This document shows positions 12,581-23,537 of a DNA stretch of 64,000 nt, piece by piece. The DNA is from Kentomonas sorsogonicus (lineage: Eukaryota > Euglenozoa > Kinetoplastea > Trypanosomatida > Trypanosomatidae). The stretch covers positions 201,001 to 265,000 of the forward strand of contig JAQOSZ010000304.1 in the NCBI GenBank assembly GCA_030347455.1, in the 5' to 3' direction. The stretch's first letter is position 1. Every line of letters begins with the position of its first letter. The position numbers and the translations under genes were made by a program. The notes under the pieces were generated by a model that was not told the DNA's origin, did no database searches, and saw only the letters and a program-made list of their open reading frames with translations.

Positions 12581-14949
12581 GGCGCCGCCGCTGCCTCTGC
12601 TGCTGCTGCCGCGCGGCCGCGCGCTCGCTCTGAAACTTGGAGGTGCCGAAATCGGTCAGTTTAATCGTGTTGTTCTCCTTCACGAGAATGTTGGCGCTCT
12701 TGAGGTCCCCGTAGACGACGCGTTCGTCCCTGTTCAGATACACGAGGCCCTCCAGAATCTGAATCGCGTAGAGGCGGATGATGCTCTCCTGCAGCGCGCC
12801 GAAGCCCTGGATGAGGGTCAGCAGCGAGCCGCCCGACACGTACTCGAGAAACAGCGCGAGGCCGCGCCCGGGGTAGTACTGGAAGCCGTAGCAGGTCACG
12901 ACGCGGCGGTGGTGGAGGGTCGTCAGAAAGTAGAGCTCTGAAAAGTTGGCGCGGTCGCGGTCCAGTCTGTCGCGCCGCCGCTCCTCTCGACGCTTGCGCC
13001 GCTCCTCCCTCCGCGCCTCCTGCCGCTGCCGCCGTCGCTGTTGCCGCTGCTGTTGCTTTTGCGCTCGGGTTTCCCGCGTGGGTGAAGCGTGGCTGTTGTT
13101 ATGATGGTGATGGGTGTCGTCACCGCCGCCGCTATCCAGTGAAATCGTCTCGCACGGCGTTTCGTCGTCATGACGAGTGCTCTTTTTCTCTTTTTTATGA
13201 TGCCGTTTCTCCGCGTGCTCTTCCTCTCCCGTAGTGGCCTCCGGACCGCCGCCGTCTTTGTCTTCATCGGAGGAAGCGGAGGAGAGGGAAATGATGGAAT
13301 AGTCAGACGACGCGGAGGACGTGAGGCCGCGACCGTCGCCGCGGCGGCGCTGCAACTGCTGCCGCTGCCGCTGCTGCTGATGATGATGGCTCCCGCCACT
13401 GTCTCTCGCCATCTCTTCTCTCTTCCTCTTCTCCTTCTTGTATTTCATCGCCCTTCCCCTCGCCATACTCGTCGTCTTCTTCTTCCTCCTCTTCGCCGTC
13501 ATCGTTTTCTGTGGTCTCTTCGCTGCTGCCGTCCGTTGCCGACTCCTCATCTTCCTCATCCTCTTCTTCTCTTCTTCCTCTTCCTCTGCCTTCTCAATGC
13601 ATGTGTTGCGGAGCAGCTTGATTGCCACCGGCGTCCCTGTGTCCACGTCGATGCCTCGGAACACCTCTCCGCCGCCGCCGGAGCCGAGGGAGTTGCCCCA
13701 GTGGATGTTGCGGCGGGGCAGCTCCATGTACTGCTGCGCCGGCTTGGGGCGGCGCGGGCGCTGCTGCTGGTAGGCGTCCGGAATGGACGAAATGACCTGC
13801 CTCCCTTCGTCTTCGTCTTGTTGTTGTTGTTGTTGTTGCTGGAAGTGCGTGGCCGGTGCGGGAGAGCATTGTGTTGTGAGACAGCGTCGATGACACTCCT
13901 CCCTCCGCCACCGGCGACACCGCGGCGATGAAGGTGTCATTGCTGCGCAGAAACTGATTCAGACGGCGGATGAGGGGAACGCCCGCGGCGGCGGCGGCGG
14001 CGGCGTTAGAGGAAGAAGAGGAGGAGGGCGCCACAGCCGACGGCGCAGCGGCGGTGACCGCACCCACGGCACTAGAGTTGGCGACCACACCGCTGGACTC
14101 GTCATAATAATTCCCGCCACCAACATGACGAGTATCTGCATCATCATCGTTGTTGTTGTTGCTGTTGGTATTATCGCTCTGTGGAAACAGGAATAGCTCT
14201 TCTTCATCCGCTTCGTGTTGCCCCTGTCTTGTTGGCACACTGGAGGGGGTCGGCTGCGAGCTCTGAAGACTGCCGCCTCTGTAGTTGATGTAGTCACGGT
14301 ACTCGCGCGGTGCAACCATTCGGTACAGCTGACCGCCTTCACTGTAGAGTGGGTGTTGCTGCTGCTGCTGTTGCTGTCCTTGCTGCTGCTGAGGGAGTGA
14401 TATAGGACGCAGCAGGCCCGCACTTAACGCTTGGGTGGTGGTGGTGGCGCCGCCGCCTGTGCCGACTAACTTGTTATTATTATTATTATTATTATCCGCC
14501 TCGATCCGATCATGAGAGATTTGACCGAGTAAAGCAACGTCTGATCTGTTTTGCTGTTGCTGTGGAAAATCGGATGAAAAAACCGATTTCCCGAAAAACT
14601 GCGGAGTTGACATGAGTTGCATGCTGCCTCCACTGCTGCATTGTGTGTTGGGCGTGTGGACGGTAGGGCAGGAGGAAGCGCTTTCTTCAATCCGTTTACT
14701 CACACTATTATTATTCGCGGCGGCGGCAGCGGCGGCGACGGTATGCGTGACAAATAGCGACTCCCCACTTCCCTCTGACTCTATCGTTGCTGCTGTCGCG
14801 CTGTGTGTTTGTTGTAACGGCAGCGGAAGGCGGGAGGCGCTCTCATTATTATTATTGCTATTATGATACTGATGATCACTAGTGTCATACGTTATCAAAT
14901 TTGCGTCGCCTCCGCCAATCATCTGATTGCCTTGAGACATCATTCGCAT
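7113..14949 (-). CDS. STE11/MEKK-like protein kinase, very large and Asn-rich; probably the C-terminal part of an FHA-kinase gene
   Basis: The glycine loop LGSGGGGEVF lies at about 13690-13660 and the β3 lysine (VAIKLL) near 13619. The catalytic segment VVYGDLKSANILV is at about 12720-12682 and DFG (KLTDFGTSKF) near 12655. GSVLYMSPEM is at about 12366-12337 and DIWAFGCVVFEM near 12280. The αI motif, IDPNTRPTAAELLQHPFI, is displaced to about 10150-10090. The activation segment and helix αF are of MEKK type. About 200 extra residues sit between β3 and αC, and about 500 between αG and αI. HRD is replaced by YGD, so the residue before the catalytic Asp is Gly and the enzyme is not an RD kinase. 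After the kinase come roughly 900 Asn/Gln/Pro-rich residues ending at a TAA at 7113. Frame changes fall mostly inside triplet runs (near 9670, 9370, 7906). The ATG at 14949 is a possible start, but coding character continues upstream. Confidence 0.7.
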
Positions 14950-15009
14950 AACGAGAGCCGTGTGTGTTGCTGTTGTTGTTGCTGCATCATCGCTAGTGCC
15001 ATTCCTTTA

Positions 15010-16855
15010 TCAGTTTCGTTGTGGCAATTGTTGCCTGCTGCCGCTGTTGCCGGTGATGAGATGCGTTGCCATGCCCTCGGTTAGTACATGGTCATCAACG
15101 TAGTTCCCGTCTTCAATACCATTGTCGTCTTCCTCGCTACTTTCGAAGACGTGAAACATAAACGTTTCCAGGTAGTTGTACACGACAGACCCTCCTCCAT
15201 CTACACCAGCGGCGGCGGCAGCGGCAGCGTTGGAGGCACCGATAAAACTCAGCATACTTCCGTCCTGATTGCCGTTATGGGCAGAGTACCCTTCAACACC
15301 CGTGTAGAGGGCGTTACTGCTGTTATTATTATTATTGTTGTTAGTGGCGCTGAAATTTCCGGATGGGAAGACAAGCGTGTTGCGCAGCTCAAGAGGGGTA
15401 GCGACGTCAAAGGCTTCCCTCTGAATATTATCCTCGTCCTGTTCCTCTTCGTTTTCATCGTCACCATGATCAGCAGCGGCGTCAGCACCACCAGTATTTG
15501 CTTGGCTCTTCTTTCCCCTTGTCGTTGTTTTATCCCCATCGCCACTAGACCGATCGCGGCCATCCTTCTTGTCGTTGTTGTTGTTGTTGTCAGAATCACG
15601 CCCCCGCTGGTCTTGCGTTTGCCGTCGCTTCTGTTGACTGACGGCATCGTCCGTTGCCGCCGCCGCGGTAGTAGGAAACACCGCTGTCGCGCTATTGTCC
15701 TCCAAGTCGCCCCTCCATACGCGGAAGCGGCGGCGGTCATCAATCGCGTCCTCATTTCCTTTTGAATAGTAATCATCACCATCACCATCATAGTAATCGT
15801 CATCATGATGACGGTCATTGGCAGTTTTGTTTTCATCGTCGTTGTCGGACCATTGCATACCGACACTGCTCGCATTCCGTGCGCCGCTACTGCTTGGCTG
15901 CTCTTCCTTCTTCTTTTTCTTTGCACTATTGGTGCTGCTCCTATTCATGCCGTCCACGTTTGTCATGCTTCCCGCCTGCTCCAGTCTCAGCCGCCGCCTC
16001 CGCGCCTTGGCCTCCACCGAGTGTTCCTCGTCAAACACAGGCACATTATTATTATTATTATAATAATTTTGGTTAATGCCTGCTGCACCCGCATCATTAC
16101 AGATAGCACCGCAGTTCTCATATCTCGACACCATCTGCCCGCTCATCCGATCTTGTGCCGTATTATTATTATTATAGATAGTACTGTCTGTGAAGGTGTG
16201 AGGACCCAGCAACAGCGGGGAAACATTACTATTATTATTATTACCACTACTAGTACTTTGCGTGATGTATACTCGCGCCTGTAGTGGAGTTGGCGCGACA
16301 AGCGCACGAGGGCGATCTGATCAAACGAGTGAAGCTCCACGGTGCGATGCTTTCCCACCATCACGTCATTCACGTACGTGCCGTTTGTGCTGTTGTCCGT
16401 CAGAAAGATGCGGTAACGAGGCTTCTTATGTTTGCCGTCCTTACTCTTGCCCTTACTCTTCTTTTTATTTGTTTTATTCGCGGCCATTTCTATCATGTTG
16501 TCAGTCGTTTGCATCACCTGTTGTGGCTCGTCTGATTGAATAATGGCACCCGTCTGCCCTTCTCCCGCCGTATACTTCTTCTGCTGCTCTTCTTTCTCTG
16601 TCACACGTTGGCTCTCCCTTTCCTCGTCGGTGGGACGCCCGCCCCACGCCGGCGGGGGGACGATGCCACTCGTCGCCGGCTGCATCACGCCTTTGCGACT
16701 GTAGAGACTCGCTTCTGCTGCTGCTGCGGCGGTGGCGGCAGTGGTAGTGTTGGTATTCGTATTAGTGGCGGAATCGTTGGCGATCCTCGGCCGTGAGAAT
16801 GGCAAAGGAGCACTTGACAGAGTCACACCAGACGATCCCACTTCATTACTTTCGC

Positions 16856-16893
<38 letters not shown>

Positions 16894-17816
16894 GACATGT
16901 TGTTGTTTTGGCAGCCTTGTGTCTCTTCTTCGTCCTCTCCCTCGTCGTCCTCTCCTCCTCCGGGTCGTCCGAGTCGTCGGCGACTCTCTCGCGGCGAATG
17001 GTAAACTGCACGCCGCTCACAAAACAGGCGTAGCGGTACACCTCCGTGTCGACGAGGGCCGCCGCCGCCTCCGCCCTCACTTTGCGCCGGGTGGCGGCGG
17101 CGACGGCGGCCTCCGCCTCGGCAGCAGAGACACCACCACTTTGATGCCGCTGCTGCTGCTGCTGCTGCTGCAGTTGTTGGTGGTGAGAAGAGGAAGAGAG
17201 CGAAGGGGAGGGTCAGGAGCTGGGGCTGGGGCCGGGAGCGGTGACGGTGGAGGACACGAGAGCGGAGGCGCCGCTGCACTGGCCCTCCGCATCTCCTGCT
17301 CCCTCCCTCTCACTGGCCAACTCCCTTTTACTATTACTATTATTATTATTTTCCCGAGCCACAGCGCTCGCGAGCTGCGCCTCCGCCTCTGTCAGCGCCG
17401 CGGCCGCCGCCTCCACCCGCCGCCTCACCTCCAGCGCTCTCTTGTACTTGTAGAGGACGTAGTCGCATCTCCTGCTGGCGCCGACGCGCGTGACAGCGGA
17501 GCGCAGGGAGTGCGCGTGGTGCTCGGAGGCGAGCAGTGCCCAGTCGGCACTGCTGCTATTATCATTGTCATTATCATTATCATTATCATTATCGTTAATA
17601 TCATTGTAGTTACTATTGTTATTGTTATGTTGTTGTGTGCTCGTGTTCGTTTCTTCTTCTTCTTCATTGCCAGAACCACGAGTGCTATGATTGTCATGAT
17701 GACTTCATAACATTGTTGTTGCCTTTGTAGTTACGCTCTTGTGCTGCGGGTGGCTCTGCGTACGGCTGCGTCAGCTGTGTCTCCAGCAGGTGAGAGGGCG
17801 GCGGGGGAGTGGACAT
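15010..17816 (-). CDS. FHA-domain protein, probably the N-terminal part of the adjacent kinase gene
   Basis: FHA domains bind phosphothreonine. The ATG at 17816 opens a short segment with two TQ sites (LETQLTQPYAEP). FHA blocks follow in order: ADWALLASEHH and CDYVLYKYKRALEVRR (about 17565-17410), FVSGVQFTIRRER (about 17035-16990, like the VSRxHFxI strand), and FLTDNSTNGTYVNDVMVGK to IALVRLSR (about 16410-16285). The last block closely parallels CHK2. Gln-, Gly- and Asn-rich insertions separate the blocks, so the domain is spread over about 1.3 kb. An acidic, Asn-rich tail follows. There is an in-frame TGA at 17213 and frame changes near 17695 and 16950. The apparent end at 15010 (TGA TAA) lies where another frame reads MALAMMQQQQQQH, so the stop may not be real. 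Confidence 0.65.
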
Positions 17817-19110
17817 GTGTGGTGAAAATGTATGCTTTCAGTGAGTAAAAAGTAGTGAACAATAAAAAGAAAAAAAAACAACAGGTAGTTCTAGACTGTG
17901 ATCAAAAAGACACAACAAGAAAACTTTTCTTTTTTATGTAGTGTTTTTCTTGTGAGGGCTGTGAAGAAGTCTAACTCTAGCGCAGCCGCAGAAGTGGAGA
18001 GGGGAGAAACCGCTGCGCAGAAATGTGTCTATTCGTATATGTATGTGCTGCGCGTGTGCGTGTGTGTGCGTGTGGATATGTGAAGAAGAGGAAGAGCGGG
18101 GGCAGGGACGAGGAAAAGCGAGTGGGGGGGGGGAGATAGGGAGAAAAGCGAAGCTGAAAAAAAAAAAGATCAATGAGAAGAATATATATATTAATACGAT
18201 TTTTCCTTTTTGGTTTCTTCAAATGAATACTATAAAAAATAGAATCAACAAGGAGGTGTGTGTGTGTGTGTGTGTGTGGTTTGAGGAGCTGATGAGCAGC
18301 TAAAAAAAAATGCTAAAGGGTAGAGAAAAGTACCAAATGAGGAGAGAGAGAGAAAAAAAGAGGTGTTAATCGAAAAAGAAAAGAAAAGAATAATAATTAA
18401 AAAATAAAACTATTCTTGGATTGCTCCTACGCATGATGAAGAAAAGGACAATAGGAAGAGAGAGAGAGAGAGAGAGGGAGAGGTGAACGAATATTAGAAA
18501 AATGATTTATACACATTGATAGAAGCCCAGTCATTTATTTGCTCACACGTGCGCGTAGTCACGGCGGCTCTCCTAATTAGCCACCGAAGATCGAATTCGA
18601 TACGTTCAAAAACTAAAATGCGCACAGCAAAAGGAGCGCGAGAAGGTAAGACACAGTGATTTGAAAAAACAACAGCAACAAACAACGGTGTTTACTTTTG
18701 AATCGACATCAAATTATATGTTCCATGTAAGCGTTCATAAGATTTTGATCATTGCTTTTTTTTTTTTTGTATGAGTATGTGAGGTGCAACGGTGTGATTT
18801 ACGAGCGTGAAACTAGAACAACAAAGAGAGAAGTATCCCCCTCCCTATTCCTGTGTATAGAACCGATATATAGGGTAAGGACCCGCATGGAGGAGGAGAG
18901 AGAGAGAGAGGGACAGAGAGAGATGAGGGGGGGGGGTGGAGGAGGGGATCAGTGAGTAAAGACAGGTTTGAAACTTCAACAGCTCTCTCTCTCTCTCTCC
19001 CAAACTCCTCGCTCTAATTAGCAGTTCAGCATAGTTGCGAACTCTATGCTTCTCTCCCTCTTTCTGTCTTCCTCTCTGTCTTTCTGTTATTATTATTATT
19101 ATCATTATCA
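17817..19110. other. Gene-free intergenic region
   Basis: AT-rich and purine-rich on the plus strand, with a GT run at about 18256-18279 and GA runs near 18460 and 18895. It would hold the 3' UTR of the 19111-20493 gene and the splice-acceptor zone of the FHA-kinase gene. No gene seen on either strand. Confidence 0.65.
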
Positions 19111-20493
19111 TTACATTTCACGGAACGGGTGGTACGCCGGGACCTGCGCGTAGTGGTACGAGTCCTCCCGCCGGCGCTCCCGCACCCCTGTCGAATGCTT
19201 CTTGCCGTTGCCTCCCTCCTCCTCCTCCTCCAGCTCCGCCTCAGGGGACTCGATCTCGAGTGGGAGAATACCGCGGCGCCGCCACTCGGCGACCCTAAAG
19301 GCCTCGCGCGTGTTGTACAGCTGCGCGTAGGGCGCGCCCACGTCCTCCTCCGTCAGCAGAGGGCCGCCCCCGGCCTCGCCTTCCTGCGTGCTATTAACAT
19401 CATTATTATCATTATTAGTGTTGACGTGTTGTTTGAGGGAGGCCTCGTGGAGGCGGCGGTAGTAGTCAACGTCCGCCATCTCAATCGTCTTGCCCCCCGC
19501 CGCCGCATTATTATTATCATCATCATCGGGAGCGCCGCCGCCCGCGACGTCGGAGGAGGCGATATCGATGATCAGCTGCTGGCGGGCGAGCGCCTTGAGC
19601 TGCAGCGCGACGTACGCCGCGTGCGCCTCCCCCTCGGGGCCCGTCACCGGCGCCGCCGCGCGCGTGGCGTCGAGGTGGCTGTGCAGCGCCTGCGTCTCGC
19701 GCGCCGCCAGGTCTGCCACCTCCAGCGGAGCCACAAACGGAAACAGCGGCGGCAGCGCCTCCTCCTCTTCTTCCCCTCCACCATTTCCACCACCGCTGCT
19801 GCCTGCGCTTGCCGCCTGCTGCTTCTCGCGCTCCTCGTATAGCGCCGCGACGGCGGTCTGCTGCTCGCTGAACTGCGCGGCGTCGGTCGGGCGCAGCACG
19901 CGCGGGTACTCGGGCTGCTGCGTGCGCAGCTGCGGGACGTCGAGGCCGAAGCCGCTCTCGTAGCCGGCGAGCGGCGGCGTCAGCGCGGGCCGGCGGAGGC
20001 TCCCCGGGGGCTGCGCCGAGTGCAGCAGCAGCGCCTCCTCAAGCAGGTAGTTGGTGTACGCCGGCGGCGGCGGGGGGGAAGAGGCGGACCCGCCTGACTC
20101 ACCCCCTCACCCGCTGCCCCCCTCCCCCTCCCCTGCCTGCGGGAGGCCGCCGCCGCCGATGTACACCTCCGCCGCGATGGCGCCGAGGGCGTCGCTCTGC
20201 CGCCGCAGCAGCGCGGAGAGGCGCGCGTCAAAGGCCGACTGCTGGGCGGCGGCGAGGCGGTCGAAGGCGCGCGCGAGGCCGCGCTCCCGCCGCACGTCCG
20301 GCGCGCGTTTGCGGGAGCCGTCGTTGACGTGATTCTTCTCGTGCAGGTACTCGAGCGCGGCCTGCGCCCACTTCTCCTCGCCGCCGACTTTACCCGCCTG
20401 CGCCATGTAGCCGGCGCTCGTCTGCTTCTTCTGGCAGAGGCGCGCGGTGCGGCGCACAAGGGCGGAGAGGGCGTGGGGGGTGCGCCGCAGCAT
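19111..20493 (-). CDS. Unrecognised, probably mitochondrial protein; one in-frame TGA
   Basis: The ATG at 20493 gives an Arg/Ser/Thr-rich, acid-free start (MLRRTPHALSALVRRTARL) typical of a mitochondrial presequence. One frame of 461 codons runs to a TAA at 19111, interrupted by a single TGA at 20107-20109 that lies between glycine codons. Coding character is equally strong on both sides (GGLPQAGEGEGGSG before, LLEEALLLHSAQPPGS after), so a one-base change from GGA is the simplest explanation. The protein is Ala/Glu-rich and helical, with an acidic stretch and a YHYAQVPAYHPFREM end. I recognise no family. Mitoribosomal or RNA-processing proteins of kinetoplastids often look like this, but that is only a guess. 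Confidence 0.55.
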
Positions 20494-21200
20494 GCTGCCA
20501 ACGGGGGACCGCTATTGTTTTATTGTTTTTATGTTATTTTAGTTTGGATGTTTCTTTTTCTTTTTTTTTTTTGAAAATCTTAGAATTTTCCTTTTCACCT
20601 TACAAAAGCGGAATCATAATCATAACAAAAGAAAAGGATGCAGGGATGAGCCGGGAAGTGAAATGCCATCGGATAATTGACTTGGAAAAAAAAAAAAGAC
20701 ACACTTTCATACAGAACTGCACTTTTTGGCTGAATCATGGGAGAATATTTCAACTCTTTTTCATAAACTCCTCTTCTTTTTTCTTCAACCCTTCTCCCCT
20801 TTCTCGTCATTCTGGGAAAAAACCCCTCTTTTTGATTAAGCCTTAAAGTGCAATCAATAGAGAGAGACAGATACATTTCGTTTTCCTTTCCTGTCATTTC
20901 GCGTCTTGCGTTGGTAATATAAAGAAGAGGAAAAAAAGAGAAGAGCCTCACTAGAAAAAGAAAAAAAAAGAGCTTATTTTGACCAACGTGTCACACAAAG
21001 CACAGACTCGCACATTCAAATACAAAAAGAAAGATATCAGTAAGCATATTAATAGGTACAATCGTAACAATAATAATAATTATTATTATAGAAGAGCACA
21101 ATAATGTAGGAATGAACGCTATTATCGACAATAGATACGTCGCGACAGACGTAAATGATATTTAAATATAATATAAATGATAATATAGCTTGTGTGTTTC
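20494..21200. other. Gene-free intergenic region
   Basis: AT-rich 0.7 kb spacer between the MAP kinase stop and the 20493 start, with T and A runs. No gene seen. Confidence 0.65.
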
Positions 21201-22449
21201 TTACGCCGCCTCGCGGTTGAAGTTCTTCTCCATCTCCGTCTCTGGCTTCTCTCGCTCGATCGTCTGAGTCGCGCTGCGGCCGACGCCGTCTGTGGCCACC
21301 AGCGGCTTCTGCGTTTGCTGCTGCGCTTGCTGCTGTTGTTGCTGTTGTGTAGCGCCGCCGCCGGCCGCGTTCTGGTAGTCGCCGTTTTGCTTCTGGAAGC
21401 GGATGCTCTCGTCGTAGATGGCCTGCTTCACCTCCTGCACCGTCTTGTGCGCCGCCTCGTCAAACGTGAAGAGCTTGTAGCGAATCGCGTCGTCTGCGGG
21501 GTCATGTAGGCTCTCGAGAAACGGGTGCGCCATGGCCTGCTCGACCGTGATGCGCTTGTTGGGGTTGAAGACGAGCATGCGCTGCAGCAGGTCGAGGGCC
21601 GCGGCGGAGGCGTTCGGGTAGCGCGCGGACCACTGCGGCGGCGGCCGCACCGTCTTGCGGCGCACGTACTTTTGCGCGGCGCTGCTGCCGACGGCGGCGA
21701 CGTCCTCCGGCGACGGCGTGCCGAGCACCTCGATGACCTTGTCCAGCTGGTTGACGCGGTCCTTGCCCTGGAAGAGCGGCCGCGAGCCGAGCAGCTCCCC
21801 GAGAATGCACCCGACGCCCCACACGTCGATCTGCGTGGTGTAGCTGCGGTCCTCCATCACCAGCTCGGGGGCGCGGTACCACCGCATCGTGACGTAGTCG
21901 GTCATGTACTCGCCCTGCTCGCTTTCGCCCTTGGCGAGGCCAAAGTCGCATATCTTGAGGTCGCAGTTGGTGTTGACGAGGATGTTGGCCGGGCGTGATG
22001 TCGCGGTGAATGACGCCCGCGCTGTGGATAATGTGCAGCGCGCGGAGTGCCTGGTAGATGAAGAACTGTATGTGCGCCTCCGTCAGCGTCTGCCCGCTGC
22101 GCAGCACCTGCTTCAGGTCGGTCTCCATGATGTCCATGACGATGTAGAAGTGCTCAAAGTTCTGCGGGTGGTCGGGGGTCAGAATGTTGCGCAGCCCGAT
22201 GATGTTCTCGTCGTGGAAGTGGGCGAGCAGCTTGATCTCCCGCAGGATGCGCTTGGCAAGAATCACCTCGTCAAAAATCTCCTTGTTGACTCGCTTGATG
22301 GCCACGAGGCAGTTGTTGTCCTTGCGGTCGCGCGCGCGCAGCACGACGCCGTAGCTGCCGGCGCCGATGAGTTTCTCCAGAACGTAGCGGTCGTCGAGCG
22401 CCGAAATCTCCGCCTGCAGCTCCGCGACAGAGGCGACGGGATTAGACAT
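21201..22449 (-). CDS. Mitogen-activated protein kinase (CMGC), with one frame break
   Basis: The ATG at 22449 starts MSNPVASVAEL. The glycine loop is IGAGSYGVV and the β3 lysine is in LVAIKRV. The catalytic motif reads HRDITP-AN, with Thr where most Ser/Thr kinases have Lys. CDFGLAKG follows, then the TDY activation lip in YMTDYVTMRWYRAPEL. The CMGC segment has VGCILGELLGSRPLFQGKD, and a MAPK-type C-terminal extension ends with Gln runs and NREAA before TAA. About 415 residues, normal for a MAPK with a short tail. One extra G in CCCGGCC near 21997 moves the frame between HRDITP and NILVN; both halves are otherwise perfect kinase sequence, so this looks like an assembly error rather than decay. 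Likely a signalling kinase activated by dual phosphorylation of T and Y. Confidence 0.9.
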
Positions 22450-23537
22450 GGCGACACAGGGGGGGGGGGGGTGGAGGGGTCAGTTTGTGCGTGAGTGGGT
22501 GTGGGTGTGTCGCTTTTTCTTTTTTTTTGCTTTTTAAAAGTTTAAAATGGAGTCTTTGGTTCCTCAAAAGTGTTGTTGTTTTAATTGTGTAGTTGTGTAT
22601 TTGCTATCTCCTGCGTACGCGTTGATTTGTTGCGTGAGACGAGCAGGAAAAAGAAGATAAAAACAAAAAAATGAATATATATTCTTATCCACTGTATTCT
22701 TATTTTTATTTTTATTTCTCTTTCTATTCCGACAAAAGTTCTCAGGAGTCGAATAGCCAACGTGCGCGTATGAGTGTATAGAACAAGAACAAAAAGAGAC
22801 GATAATATATATATAATATAAATACAAAAGCGGAGGGAAAAAATGAAGAATAAAACGCAGCAGTTCTGTGAGCTTTGAAAGAGCAAACAAACACACAGAA
22901 AAAGAGCAAAAAAGAAGAGAAAATTAAAGCAAGAGCTTGTATTTGTATGTCTGATTTTTATATAAATATAAATATATAATATTTATACTACTGCTGTTGA
23001 GCGCTGCGGTGCTGCTTTAATTTACTATGTAGAAGAAAAGTATACGGGGCGGGCGGGAAGGGGGAGGAGAGGGGAAAAGAGAGTCAAGTGAGATGCGTTT
23101 AACAAGAGGCACAATGTATATATACAAATTTCTGAAAAGTAAACCCGAGAGTTGGGTACTCTAAGGTCCGTGACATCTCATGCTAGATATGCCGACAAGG
23201 TTCGGGAAGAAGTAAAAGAAATTAAAAAAGAATAAGAACCTGCAACAACAACAAAAATATTTTCGTGATAGCTATACAAAGTCTGCACAACATAAAAATG
23301 TGCGTGTATATTTCAAATATAGTTCTGAGTGGAAGTAAAGCGGAAACAACAAATACAAAAAAAAAAATAATCATGTAGCAGTAATGTAATCTATATATAA
23401 TAGTAATAAGAGAATAATAAAAAAAAAAAAGTAAAAGAAGTCTCAAAGATCTATGTCTGTTTGATGTCGGAGCAGAGGAGAGAGAAAAAAAATCAAAAAA
23501 AAAGTTGAAAACATAATAAAGAATAATAATATAAGAG
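22450..23537. other. Gene-free intergenic region
   Basis: AT-rich region between the RAD51-like gene and the MAP kinase, with A-rich and TA-rich runs. The 5' UTR and splice-acceptor zone of the RAD51-like gene cannot be here because transcription is leftward; this holds the RAD51-like 3' UTR and the upstream region of the MAPK lies to its left. No gene seen. Confidence 0.5.

Noticed and set aside
18540-18620. Possible tRNA (a GTTCAAA-like B box)
   Set aside because: No matching A box, acceptor stem or cloverleaf could be drawn.
7113-20493. Stop-codon reassignment (TGA as a sense codon)
   Set aside because: TGA ends ISD11 and the 48103 membrane-protein gene at natural places, and only two internal cases were seen, both explicable by one-base changes.
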